A DNA stretch of 64,000 bases from positions 930,001-994,000 of the forward strand of contig JARUPY010000473.1 of assembly GCA_029817715.1 (NCBI GenBank), given 5' to 3'. Of the stretch, positions 20,118 to 31,193 are shown in pieces (the first letter of the stretch is position 1; each line of letters starts with the position of its first letter). The stretch is from Melastoma dodecandrum. Lineage: Eukaryota; Streptophyta; Magnoliopsida; Myrtales; Melastomataceae. The notes beneath the pieces were generated by a model. That model saw nothing but the letters and a program-made list of their open reading frames with translations, searched no databases and was not told the DNA's origin. The position numbers and the translations under genes were made by a program.

Positions 20118-20898
20118 AGATGAAGAAAACTCGAGAGGACGAGTTACAAGGGATGAGGATGACCTTGTTGAAATAAACCACACCACCTACCCATCCACCT
20201 TGCTCTTCTAGATTTCTCTCGAACCCTTCTATCTAAATCTTTTTTTTTTTAATTTTGTCTGTAGCAATTTGTGAAAAGAGTATATTGCAATTTTTTAAAA
20301 GAAGTAGGTGGTGAAATGAGGCTTCAGTTAGAGAATGATCTTCTTTGGAGAATGAAATTTAGGAAATAATCAATTCTTTATGAAAGCAAATTCTATTTGT
20401 AAGGAGATATCAAAATTAGACTCATTATTTTAGTATTAGTGATGATTGGATGATAATTATTTACTGATAGGTTGATGTTCGAATATTGAAGAACGGCCGC
20501 TTAATCTATAAGATTTAGAAAATTTACTAGTCAATAAAATCACTGTACTGTAATAAGGGAAGAAACAATTTAAAAAATAAAGGGTCAGAGGAGAGAAGAT
20601 TCTCATGAACTGATAGAAGTCGTCGAAGTGAGTATTAGTCAAATCGACCACAACAACAGAAAAGGTGAGGTAAGCCTAACCAACGAAAAGACATGAATGT
20701 TTCAACTGAGGTAAGAAGAGACAATGTTGGAAAGAAAAAAAGAACGTGAAAGCCAATGCCACAAATATCACGGTGAAGTACTGAAGTTAAACGTGATTTG
20801 GCATGAATAGTATCAACGGAACGATCCAGTGGTTGAGGTTTATAGGTGTGTTGTTGAGAAGGAGATGCCAAGTTCAAGTTTCCAGCGTCCTTTGGTGG
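20118..20898. other. Intergenic DNA
   Basis: AT-rich and without a recognisable gene. The region directly downstream of the truncated DUF26 gene (20640-20898) was checked on the minus strand for the missing half of that domain and none was found. Confidence 0.5.
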
Positions 20899-21165
20899 CT
20901 AAACACGAACATCTCGATAGTTTCCGTGGCCGTAAATGGTGATTCCATGGTATACTTCACTGAAGTAATAATCGTTGGCATCAGCAGTAGGCGCGTTCAC
21001 GACTAGATGGTGCACCACGTAGTCAACAAGGTCGCCAAAGATTGGCTGATCGTATTGTTTCCCGTTGCAGACTCTGTCGAGTAACTCCTCATTGGAAGCT
21101 GCCGTAGGATTGCATGCAATGGCGATGCAAAGCAATGCGGCTGCATAATCCCGAAGAGAAGCCAT
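20899..21165 (-). CDS. Truncated DUF26/ginkbilobin-2-like secreted protein (88 aa)
   Basis: Residues 1-24 are a signal peptide (MASLRDYAAALLCIAIACNP). The body (VCNGKQYDQPIFGDLVDYV, NAPTADANDYYFSEVYHG, YGHGN) matches the first half of the Gnk2 antifungal/DUF26 domain found in cysteine-rich secretory proteins and receptor kinases. The protein then stops after GHGNYRDVRV. The conserved cysteine expected after GHGN is Tyr, and the C-x2-C half of the domain is absent. A TATA element (TATATAA on the minus strand, 21207-21213) lies about 45 bases upstream of the ATG, so the promoter may still be active. It may be a pseudogene or a short secreted derivative. It is divergent from the MRS2 gene. Confidence 0.6.
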   Translation of the reverse strand: MASLRDYAAALLCIAIACNPTAASNEELLDRVCNGKQYDQPIFGDLVDYVVHHLVVNAPTADANDYYFSEVYHGITIYGHGNYRDVRV

Positions 21166-21946
21166 GGATGGTATTTCTATTGAGCTGTAGGCCCCCGGCG
21201 CAATGCTTATATAATCGGTCGTATGGGCTTTCTTTTCATATTGAGAAAATCAATGTTTCTACCTCGTAGATGACTACACTGAGCTCTCGAAAATGCCTGT
21301 CACGAACACCATTAGCAGTCCATTCTGTCGAGACACAGCTCAGATCTGCATAAGCTAGATGGCTTTTGATTGCGACAAGATAGGGTTTTGATCTTAACGA
21401 GTACGATCTTCGACTTTCGACCGCTTAGGGCCGATCACGATCCAACATCGAGAACGCTTCCGACGAGGACGTTTACCCTTGTATCATCTCTTGTTCCTTT
21501 GCGTCCTTCAAAACGCGACATCGGCCACAACGAAGGGATTGTCTTCGTCCTTGTTTATATATGCATCATAAAAAACTGGGAAGACGAGACAAGGCTCAGG
21601 GGAAGGATCTTACCAGATTCACTGTGTTGGCATATAGTAATGCATTTGTGGGCTATCATTAAACATGTGTCGGATGTTTTTGGCAATGTCGGTTACTATT
21701 TGCCATGAAGATGGTATTTGTAAGAACGTGATCGTCGTCGTGGTATTCTGGAAGAGAAAACGTCTGTGTGCCTGTCACTGTCTCTGTCCCTGCCCACCAC
21801 CACTTCCACTTGCCCCGCCCATCAGCACCATACAATGCAATCCAGCCCCACATACTCACCACACACACGCAATCAATGAACTACCCGATTTCCCATCCGA
21901 CCCTCAACAACCAGGGAAGGAGGAGGAAGAAGAAGAAGAAGGGAAT
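21166..21946. other. Divergent intergenic region and 5' UTR of the MRS2 gene
   Basis: Holds the minus-strand promoter of the DUF26 gene at its left end. At its right end is a CT/CA-rich leader ending in (AGG/AAG)n just before the ATG at 21947. No further gene is seen. Confidence 0.5.
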
Positions 21947-24420
21947 ATGGGGGATGGTAATGGTGGTAGCGACGAGGAGGAGACAACTGAGCTCCCTTCC
22001 CTTTGGATGAATAAGAAGGCGTCGCGCAGCTGGGTATCGGTCAACCAAGAGGGGGACGCCACCGTGCTCGACGTCGACAAGCACGAGATCATGCGGCGGG
22101 TGCGGATTCACGCCCGGGATCTCAGGATACTTGACCCCATGCTGTCGTACCCGTCGAAGATCCTGGGGAGGGAGATGGTGATTGTTGTTAATCTGGAGGT
22201 GAGGTGTGCCCGCCAGATGTTCGACGGAATGTGTCAGTGAGGAGGAATGTTGGGATTCTGGTGGTGATGGTTTTTGTTTTGATTTTGCAGCACATCAAGG
22301 CGATTATTACCGCGGACGAGGTAATCCATCCCATTTGTTGTGTGGCTTGTGGTTTTCTTTTTGGGTTTTTCTGGTTGCATGCATGTTTCTCCGCAGGTTT
22401 TGCTCAGAGACCCAGAAGAGCCACGTGTGATCCCGATCATCGAGGAGCTCCGGAGGCGGTTGCCTCTAGCGAATGCTATTAGTTCCATCGCTGTAGAGGA
22501 GGAAGAGCAACAGGAAGTTAGTAACAGCGAAGAAATGGGTAATCGAAGGGGTGGGTACTGAATGGTTTTTCTTCTGAGTTTTGACTGAAGTCGGGATTTG
22601 GTAGTTCAGTGGATGCATTTTCATGTCAAATACTAGATTCTGCCCTGCATGGTGCATTATTAGCTTCCTGACTGGTTTTCTGATGGAATCTGTTTCGTAT
22701 TCTTCAAGAATTCCCTTTCGAATTCCGAGCTCTAGAAGTGGCACTTGAAGGTATCTGTAGTTTTCTTGATGCGCAGACTAGAGAACTGGAGATGGCCACA
22801 TATCCAGCTCTGGATGAGCTAACATCAAAAGTATCTTCTCTTCCCCGAAGCCTTTTGTTTATTTGTTATTTGCTAATATCTATGTTTATTGCAGATAAGC
22901 AGTCGCAATTTGGATCGGGTGCGAAAGCTAAAAAGTGCCATGACAAGATTGACCAGCCGTGTCCAGAAGGTATTCTTTCTTTACTACATTTCAGAGTGTT
23001 TAGTTTGTCACATGCACATAGGCAACGTACGAAATTGGAATGCAACTATTATTTCCAATCAAAACCCTTTCCAATTTTTGAGGAACATTGTGTTATCTGA
23101 CTGTTGTGTGTGAGCAAGTTCTGTATTTTTTTTTTTGCCATTTTGGGAATCTTAGAAAAGATCCGGAAATGATATCAACAAACCTTCGAATACATGATGG
23201 TTCATAATTCACATGTTCTGTAAAATTATATTGTATGAAGTGTATGGTGCAACAAAGCATTGTATCAGTTGAATAAGGCTCTCTCGGCATATTTGCAATA
23301 TTTAATGTGGATATACATCGTCATTTCTAGCAAGAGTGTCATATTATAAATTTTTTTTATTGAAGGTTAGAGATGAGTTAGAAGAGCTGCTCAATGATGA
23401 CGGTGATATGGCTGAGCTTTATCTGTCCAGAAAACTGCCTGCTGTGACTTCTCCTGTGAGTAATAATGGTGTTTCTGATTGGTATCTGGCCTCTCCCACT
23501 ACTGGGTCAAAGATATCCAAAAATAGTAAGGCCAGTGCACTATCAACTCATGATGAAAATGATATTGAGGAGCTTGAAATGCTACTTGAGGTCAGCTGCT
23601 AGTCATTATCATATCATAGAACATATCGGATTCGAAAATGCTGCTTGGATTCAGAGTTATTAATGCTTTTTGTCAGGCCTATTTCATGCAAATAGAGGGC
23701 ACTATGAACAAATTGACAACGGTTTGCAGTCCTTGTTTTTATGATCTTCAGTTTATTGATAGCTAATTATTCCATAAATTTAAGAATAGAAGGCAGTGGC
23801 CAAGAAACAGTCTTGATGAAGTCTTCTCTGTTGCGTCATTGATGCTGGTTTTTTTGTCTTAGCTACGGGAGTACATTGATGATACAGAGGATTACATCAA
23901 TATTCAGGTAATCAAAAAGTAGTTTCATAAGATTGTAATGGACACGATGCATATCACTTGAAATGAACATATCTCGTTTCTTATCTCAGCTTGATAATCA
24001 TCGGAACCAGCTTATCCAGGTAACATACAGGCTTAGAAAAAATCGATGGTTTTGGCCCACCTTTTCCAATTCTCAGAAGCTTAGATTATGCATTCACGTC
24101 TCATTATCGTGTTGCATAGCTGGAGCTGTTCCTTCTTTGTGGATCAATGTGTTTATCAGTGTATTCTCTGGTGGCTGCAATTTTTGGCATGAACATACCA
24201 TATGGTTGGAGAGAAGGCCATGGTTACATATTCAAATGGGTAAAAGCCTGAATCAACCCGGCTGCAACAGAGGTTTCTTCCCATCATATATCCTAACCCG
24301 ATACTCTATACTTTCCATGATAATCATCGTCAGGTCGTGATTCTCACCGGAATAGTAAGCGGATCCGTGTTCTTCTCTGTAATCTCATATGCACATCATA
24401 AAGGTTTGGTCGACACTTGA
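21947..24420 (+). CDS. MRS2-7-like: MRS2/MGT magnesium transporter (CorA family), 11 exons
   Basis: Exons by splice sites and frame: 21947-22198, 22291-22320, 22397-22538, 22709-22830, 22895-22969, 23366-23590, 23677-23721, 23863-23907, 23990-24019, 24120-24239, 24334-24420. They join without a break to 390 residues. Family marks are [97 protein letters not shown], and two C-terminal membrane helices with the pore GMN motif between them ([12 protein letters not shown]). Sequence and length best fit the MRS2-7/MRS2-2 branch. The protein forms a pentameric Mg2+ channel in an endomembrane or plastid membrane. All introns are GT-AG. Intron 3 has the less usual CAAG acceptor. Confidence 0.92.
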
Positions 24421-25042
24421 AGACATTGTAAGCAGCTGTCTGCACTGTAATGTTGGATTGGTTTACAGAGTTCACTGGGGGGCCCTAAATGGAGTTCCTG
24501 CTGTAGAACTTATATCGACTCAGGACTTGGGTATGCAGTTTGATTAACGATAGATTACCTTCTACGTATACCTGCCATCATCGAAAACTACATGTGATGG
24601 GGTTGAGGTTCAAGGATTGTCTTTGTACATGTACTATAATTGACAAGTTTCCTGGCTGAGTATTGAATCTGTTTTTGCGAATTTGAGGTGTTGATGATGG
24701 TAGTATCATATCATTTAACTTCTAGAAAAAGTGAGAAGGTGGAGTCCAGTATGATAGACTAAAGAGATCATTGAAGCAAGATTGGGGTGATTTGATTGGG
24801 GGCACCTGCAATAATGCCAGAGTAATTTGTTCTGAATCTGATCTAATTCATTAAACATGCATTCTTAGTCAGCGAAAAAATTTTGAGAAATGCGGTTAAA
24901 CTCTCAAAACACGGTTCTTAATACTCCGCTGGCGCGATCCAGAACCGCATACGCAGTTTCTAACCCCGTCTGCTCTTAGCTCTAACGAAGCGTCTTAGCT
25001 CTAACGAAGCGTCTTTTTTATATCGAAGTGTCTTTTTTATAG
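24421..25042. other. 3' flank of the MRS2 gene and insertion site of element B
   Basis: 3' UTR followed by intergenic DNA. Just before element B lies a small direct repeat (gctctaacgaagcgtctta, two copies near 24976-25015), then two 'tcgaagtgtctttttta'-like units. The last five bases (TATAG) are the left target-site duplication. Confidence 0.6.
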
Positions 25043-28000
25043 TGTAATACCTCAAATTAATACACAGGCCACAAACCATAACAAACCCAACATTTAGGCC
25101 AAAGCCCCAATCCATACAACTATAGGATCCATTTTTTTTTTTTATAAAACAAAAAATAATAAAATAATAAGAAACATAATGGCCGATCCATTCTCCAAAA
25201 TGGCCGAGCCCAATGAGCCAACACTCTGGTGGCTGCTTTCATTTCTGGTTGGCCATCATACATAAACCGTCAAGTGATACATGGATCGGTGTTAATATCG
25301 ACGATTTCGAGCAGAGAGGGGGGGGGGGGCATTTGGCTGGGATACACTTGTTCCATGTACTGGCCAATCGCAACCTTAACATCAATGGGATATGGAGGCT
25401 TGCATGCCGTGAACACGGTGGAAAAGGCATTCAATATGTTCTACATGTTATTCAATATTGGTCTCACAGCATATTTGATTGGGAACACGACCAATTTAGT
25501 TGTCCATAGTGCTGTCCAGACTTTTGGTGATTCCATAAATGGGATATTGCAATTCGTAAGCAAAAAATAGATTACCAGAAGACTCAAAAGAACAGATGCC
25601 GTCCCACATGCGGCTTAGATCCAAACAAGCCCACGGTAAACTCCAACCAAAGAAAAGGGATTGGGCAAACCCAAGCCCCCAACTTCTCCTCAAAGAGCCC
25701 AAAGTAGCTCAGCCCGCAATAACAAGCCAAACACGAGTTAAGCCCGCAATCCTTCACAGCCCAAGCCCTTCTCCTCTGATTCCCCGACAGGATCTCCTGC
25801 GCCTTCACTCCCCCTCTGACAATCGCAGATTGAAACAACCTCCTGCGCTACGGAGGATCACCTGGCCGACGTCCTGAGATGATATTGTCCCCTAACGGTT
25901 TCCTTTCCCAACTAGAGGCAAACCAGAAGGTAACTAGATTGAAACAAGGTTTCGGAGAGGAGGAGAAACTAGATGAGGGGGAGAAACCAGAAGAAAAGAT
26001 GAAACGAGAAGAATAAAAGGAGGACTCACCGTTCAGTCAGGGGGGGGGGGTCGATCAAACAGTAGAGGACTCACCAATTCTCTCTAAAAAAAACTTCCTT
26101 CAATTGAAAGGGGGAGGAGACTAACGAAGGCATCGTTCCTCTCCTTCCTCCTTCACTGTCTTCTACAGTTGCAAGGACCTCCATCCTCACTGTGGACGCC
26201 ACCATCTCTTCCCCATCCAGCCGTCTCCCTGTCAAGGTAAGAGGAGTCAGCCGCGGGAACCCCCCCCCCCTCGATGGCCAAACCAAGCAAGTAGACGACA
26301 ACAACAGCAAGCACGAGGCTATACCGTAGGTCGCGGTGCCAACTCTTCTGAACACGAGGGCATCAACACCAGGCTTGGACGGCGCCTCCATTTCCATCAG
26401 CGACGACTTGCGATGTGGGATATTCCTTTTGCAGTCGCGACGGAGCCTTCCCTTTCTGCAGACAACCCAGTCGACTCCACCTCCCTGCTGTCAATGGATG
26501 ACCAACCCCAAGCTTCTCGCAAGCATCCATCTCCTTCTACTTTAACTATTTCATTCATGTGCAGGCACAGCTCCCACGTCGTCTCCTGGTCGTGTTTCGA
26601 CCTCAGCATCTGTCGTCGCCGACCCCCTGATGTGCAGACACAGCAGCACGGCATCCATATTCTCCTCCGACACCTCCAAGCACGATAACCAGCTCTTGCT
26701 TTCCCACGTTCTCCCAGATCGATGGCAACAACCTCAACTCGAGCACCAAACTCCAGTCCCAAGGCGACTCCTCTTTTCAGCTTCCCGACGCCCACAGAAC
26801 CGCGACGATCAGCCCCAGCAATGACCAGTTCGGCGAGCCCACAGTCTCCCCTGCCTTCAAATCTTCTTCTAGTTGGACCATCACAACCCCCTAACCCATG
26901 CTCTGGCGCTCCTAGACCAAGCCTTCCCCGGCATCCTTCAGGAATGACAACCCATTCCAGAAGCTCTCGTTTAGCAGTGCAAATACTCCAAGCATGCTAG
27001 TGTGGGTGCAAGGACGGACTTGGCGACGACAGATTCCCGCCTCTCCCCGGCGCCTTCCTAGTCAAGCGGCAGCTCCCCATGGTCTTCAAGACAGCTCCCC
27101 GCCGTTAGCGGCCGGCTCGAGAAATGGCGAACCTCCCCAACAGCAGATCTGCCCGACCCGAGCGACTCGCCCTCAACCCAGTCACGAAGGCGTCCAACAC
27201 AGCCTCCCTTGCTCTCCGACGACGACGACTTCCCCCCCCCCTCTCCAAGCTACAGCGAACTCTCCTCCCGGCGACCCCAACTTCGGCGGTGACCCAACAG
27301 ACGGGCCCTTCTCCGGCGTACCCAAGCTCGACGACGGCAAACCCACACCCCAAACGTCCCCAGATCACAGCCGCCCTCCCAATGACGATGGCCTTGTCCT
27401 CCGCCGACGACCCCCCAGATCTCGACGACCAGACCCACTCCCCGGCGTCTTCCTTGTCTTTCCGGCGTCGGCTTGATCCCTCCTCGACACTCCAGATCCG
27501 AGCCGTCGTCGCAGCCATCTCCGGTGCTCCAGATCTCAACGACCCGTATCCTCCTCGGCGATGCCTCAACAATCCGGGAATCTTCCTCTCCAGCGATTTT
27601 TGATGGCTTCGGACAACACGCCTTCTGTACCTGTGCCCTCTCCCCAAAGATAGATGGGTCTCGGTTGGACTTCGAATCTCTCAGAGAGGTAATGAATCCA
27701 TTCTTTCAATAGATTTAAGTTTAATAGATATATGACTTGACTTATACGAATTGCCTTCTTTTTAATATGTTTATCTTTGACTTCCGAATCTTTAGTAATT
27801 ATCAATTGACTTATTTAGAATTTTTAGCTGGATGTCATATGAATGTGTTTACCGTTAGGATTTTAATCTTTTAAAACTTACGTTCTCGTCTATTTATGAG
27901 GATTAATATTTTATTCCGATATGCATTACTAACATCCGTTTCCCTATTGTTTTCCATGTAAAACACGGAGAAATTTCCCGAATGTTTTCGACAACGCACA

Positions 28001-29004
28001 TCAAGGAGACATCTTCGGCCAAAAAACGGTAAGACATGCCTTACTCTTTTAAATTTTGTCAAGCTCCACTTACATTTAACAATACTAACCACATTCACAT
28101 TTCCTTTGCATGTACACTGAGCACTTAATCTCGGAATACCGACACCAAAATTTCGAAGATTAACTTGAAGGCGCGTGTATCAAACCGCGTGGTTCTACCC
28201 CGGTTTAAAACACCGTGGGCTTGAAGACAAAGCGGCCCCAACCTTCAATTTAAGGTACAAAAGGGGACTCCCCGAATTTCATTTCCTAAGCCCATATGTA
28301 GCGGGTTGCGGGCCCAAGTGCATAGGCCCGCAACCACCGCCCTTCCCCGCTCTCTTTCATCTCGTTTATTGTTTGTGATTGCACGCATGACTTAGGCTTT
28401 AGGTTTATGTCGTGTGTTGATTTTTAATCAAACAAACCTAAATTCGGGTCCAAAGCCCGTTAAAACGTCGATACGAGTCCGGCCCACTCCCGGATCGGGT
28501 CCAACACCCGTCAATCAAAAGTAACTTTTTGGACAAATCGCCACCCTTTTCGCATGTGGTAAAGCACTAAGGCTAGTAAATAGGAATCCACGAACCCAGA
28601 CTCTGATTTTTCCGACTTAAAATCACAATTTTTAAACTAAGTCGGTGGCGACTCCGAACAAAGTTTTCCAAAGCTAAAACTAAACCCCACTAGCCTTTTT
28701 CGGAGCCATTTGGGGTGAGGTGACGGCTGCTCGAGCCGCTCCTCGGGCCCTCCCCGAAATTCGCGAGCGAGGCCTTAACGCAGCCTTTCGCTCGCCGCCT
28801 CCAGGGAACTGGAGACGGCTGGCGAAACGCCCCGCAGACCCGTTCGCGAATCAAGGGAAGGCCCAACCCGGAGCCCTTTTCCGCAGCGTCTGGCGTTCGA
28901 GCCGGAACGCCGACCGGACTGGGCCTCGGGGGAGCGGACCCGGATCCTCGGGTTAGCCAGAACCGCCGCCGCGCGCGCTGCTAGGCCGGAAGGGCGTGCG
29001 CACA
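25043..29004 (+). repeat. 5' LTR of element B (3962 bp)
   Basis: TG...CA-bounded, paired with 39583-43559. The last ~850 bases are homologous to the end of the element A LTR, including the hairpin 28306-28333 and the PBS-like 11-mer 28646-28656. Long open frames on both strands in the GC-rich middle (26.1-27.6 kb) are not genes. Confidence 0.93.
25213..25625 (+). pseudogene. Captured Shaker-type K+ channel fragment in LTR B (5' copy)
   Basis: Conceptual reading, shifting frame at a run of twelve G, gives [22 protein letters not shown], then [49 protein letters not shown] and [13 protein letters not shown]. After another shift it reads LPEDSKEQMPSHMRLRSK. This follows plant KAT/AKT channels from the end of S5 through the pore loop and S6 into the C-linker. 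The selectivity filter reads GYGG instead of GYGD. Two frameshifts and the short length show it is a non-functional transduplicated piece. It is carried by both LTRs (second copy 39753-40163). Confidence 0.85.
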
Positions 29005-29011
29005 TCCCGGA

Positions 29012-29028
29012 TGGCGACTCCGCTGGGG
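29012..29028 (+). other. Primer binding site of element B (tRNA-Arg)
   Basis: TGGCGACTCCGCTGGGG, identical to that of element A, with the same seven-base spacer (tcccgga) after the LTR. Confidence 0.85.
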
Positions 29029-29690
29029 AGTCCGCATGTGGATTCTTACCGAAAGCCTTTTTACCACATGCAGAGAGGAGTTACTTGTTTGCGCATGTAA
29101 TTGATTGGCTCGATGCCCTTTGTTTGATCTCCTGTTTGTGTTCGTTTATCCGCTTTACTAGGCATATATAGGTAAATCCCTATACCCGGGATTAGGATCT
29201 TTAGGGGGTCACCGAAATGCACGGCCTCGTTGCTTCCTGCGGCTTGTAGGCTATGGACCGGAACCCGCCTCCCTTAGTCCGAGGGAGGTCTTAGAAACCT
29301 CCATCCGAGTCTAGAAATTGCTTGCCCACTACAGGTACCAGACGCCGCACGTGCATTTGTCTGTTACTAAGTGCCTGTTACTCGTGCAGGGACAGGGCAG
29401 GTATGTTCTGTATGCAATAAACTGTGACACTAAATCTGTTCATTTTGCAGCGGTTTGGGTTGGTCACAGGGGGGGTTTCCAAATTCCTTTTCTCCCTTCC
29501 CTAACTCCTTTTACCGCTTTAATGCATCCATACACATTCATAATCGTATGAATGCATTCCAATTCACGATTATTCTTGTAATATCATACATTCCATTTTT
29601 ACTTGAACATGATTACATAAATCGTGTGTCGAATCATACCATACTAGGGTTAGGGATTGGAATGTTATCATCCTCGAATGATACCCTATT
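29029..29690 (+). other. Element B leader
   Basis: Untranslated leader homologous to 7885-8560 of element A. No ORF of note. The sequence 'ctattatgcag' before ORF1 could act as a splice acceptor, but that is speculative. Confidence 0.6.
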
Positions 29691-30887
29691 ATGCAGGAAG
29701 ACCTCATGGAGCCCATCTCGCTGCGACAAAAGAATATGCCTGACGCTCATAACCTCCACCGGTGGTTGCCATTGCTGAGGCCGTCCGAACGGGAGTTCGT
29801 GCAGTCCAAGCTCATAGGGCTCTTCCACCTCATGCACCTGGAGCTGGATTGGGCCCTCCTACAAAATCTGGTAGCACGGTGGGACCCAGACGCCTTCGTC
29901 TTTTGCTTCGAGGACTTGAAGCTGGCGCCGCTCTACGAGGAGTACATCAACCTCGCCGAGATGCCTCACCGCACAGGGATACTGCCCCTGCCTCGGATCG
30001 ACAAACCGAAGGAGTACATAGCGAAGCTTCTTCAGATATCATCGGCAAGTGTACCCGGGCTCTTCAACTCCCAAGGGGACCTCAGCATCAAAGACGTCGT
30101 CGATTTACAGCTCGTGCCATACAACCCGCGCATGGGAGAAGGCCAAGGATCAGCGCGAGCATTCATCCTCCTTTTCGTCGGGACGATCCTGTACCCACAG
30201 AACGAGAAGACGATCAACCGACGAGCTGTCTACATCACCAAGGCAATACTTGAAGACGCTCCTTTCCTGCCTAACCTGATCGGAGAGACCAACTTCAGCC
30301 TCACCAACATCGTGCGTGAAGCAAAGCGAGGAGTCCGCAACCACAGGATGACCTTCTGCCCATCCCTGCTGCAAGTATGGTTCTACACCCATCTCGGGAT
30401 CACGGGAGAAGCCTTCACTAGGGAGCACACACCGGGGTTGCTTGCCCGCATCGTGGAGCGTGCCCGCCTGCCTGCACGCTCTTTCGTTGGAGTGGACGCT
30501 CTGTTCCGGTCTCTGGAGCCTGCCGATTTCTACCAGAGAGCCCGCTGCTTCGACACGGATGATGCAATCACCTCCTCGACGGACGGATACTTCATTCCGA
30601 TCATGGGATTCGGAGGCACCTCCTACTACGCGCCGTTCCAGGTTCGACACCAGCTAGGATTAGCTCCGAAGACCAGGGCACCCCCGCAGCAGCTCTTCCG
30701 ACCACTCAGCCTCGACGACAAGGTGGTCAAGACAGCACTCCAGAGGGTGATCGCGCACATCTCCCGCACGTGGATGAATCTCACGGAGGAAATCTGCGAG
30801 CTTCCACCAGAGTCCGATGAGGAGGATCGCGCAGCCCAATCCCAGCGTTTCTGGAGGAAGCGTCATGCTCTGTGGGATCGCACCTGA
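29691..30887 (+). CDS. Element B ORF1, plant mobile-domain-like protein (398 aa)
   Basis: An uninterrupted ORF upstream of gag, the position of the extra ORF1 of Ogre elements. The text (LLQNLVARWDPDAFVFCFEDL, LAPLYEEYINLAEMPHR, LPRIDKPKEY) fits the aminotransferase-like plant mobile domain found in those ORFs and in MAIN/MAIL proteins. The C-terminus is acidic, then basic (ESDEEDRAAQ, RFWRKRH). Its function in the element is unknown. A second in-frame ATG (29706) is equally possible as start. Confidence is high that it is the Ogre ORF1 and moderate for the domain name. Confidence 0.78.
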   Translation: MQEDLMEPISLRQKNMPDAHNLHRWLPLLRPSEREFVQSKLIGLFHLMHLELDWALLQNLVARWDPDAFVFCFEDLKLAPLYEEYINLAEMPHRTGILPLPRIDKPKEYIAKLLQISSASVPGLFNSQGDLSIKDVVDLQLVPYNPRMGEGQGSARAFILLFVGTILYPQNEKTINRRAVYITKAILEDAPFLPNLIGETNFSLTNIVREAKRGVRNHRMTFCPSLLQVWFYTHLGITGEAFTREHTPGLLARIVERARLPARSFVGVDALFRSLEPADFYQRARCFDTDDAITSSTDGYFIPIMGFGGTSYYAPFQVRHQLGLAPKTRAPPQQLFRPLSLDDKVVKTALQRVIAHISRTWMNLTEEICELPPESDEEDRAAQSQRFWRKRHALWDRT

Positions 30888-31193
30888 CCGACGACGTCTC
30901 CATGCGACTACTGGGCCTGCGCGCCCGTTCTATCTTTCTTTTCAGTCGATTGTATTTACCTTTTTATGACGATGTCGAACTTATTGCCTTCTATCTAATT
31001 CGTTTCCCTTCTTTCGGGGTTAAATTCGAGTGACAACAATCCAATCCCTACATTAGACATCTCATGCATCACTACATGTCATGCATCCATAGTATCATTG
31101 CTTGATGCTAATAGAATTTTCCTTTCTTCACCAAGGTACTGAGCAATTGCTCCATACCGAAAGCGTCCCAGATATCGCACCATCCGGGCGGTG
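30888..31193 (+). other. Spacer between ORF1 and gag
   Basis: About 300 bases without an ORF, T-rich at first. The gag frame opens just before the ATG at 31194. Confidence 0.6.

Noticed and set aside
26994..27647. Long open frames on both strands in the middle of LTR B (also 41535-42202)
   Set aside because: Same reason: overlapping frames in GC-rich LTR, no recognisable protein, not kept identical in frame between the two LTRs.
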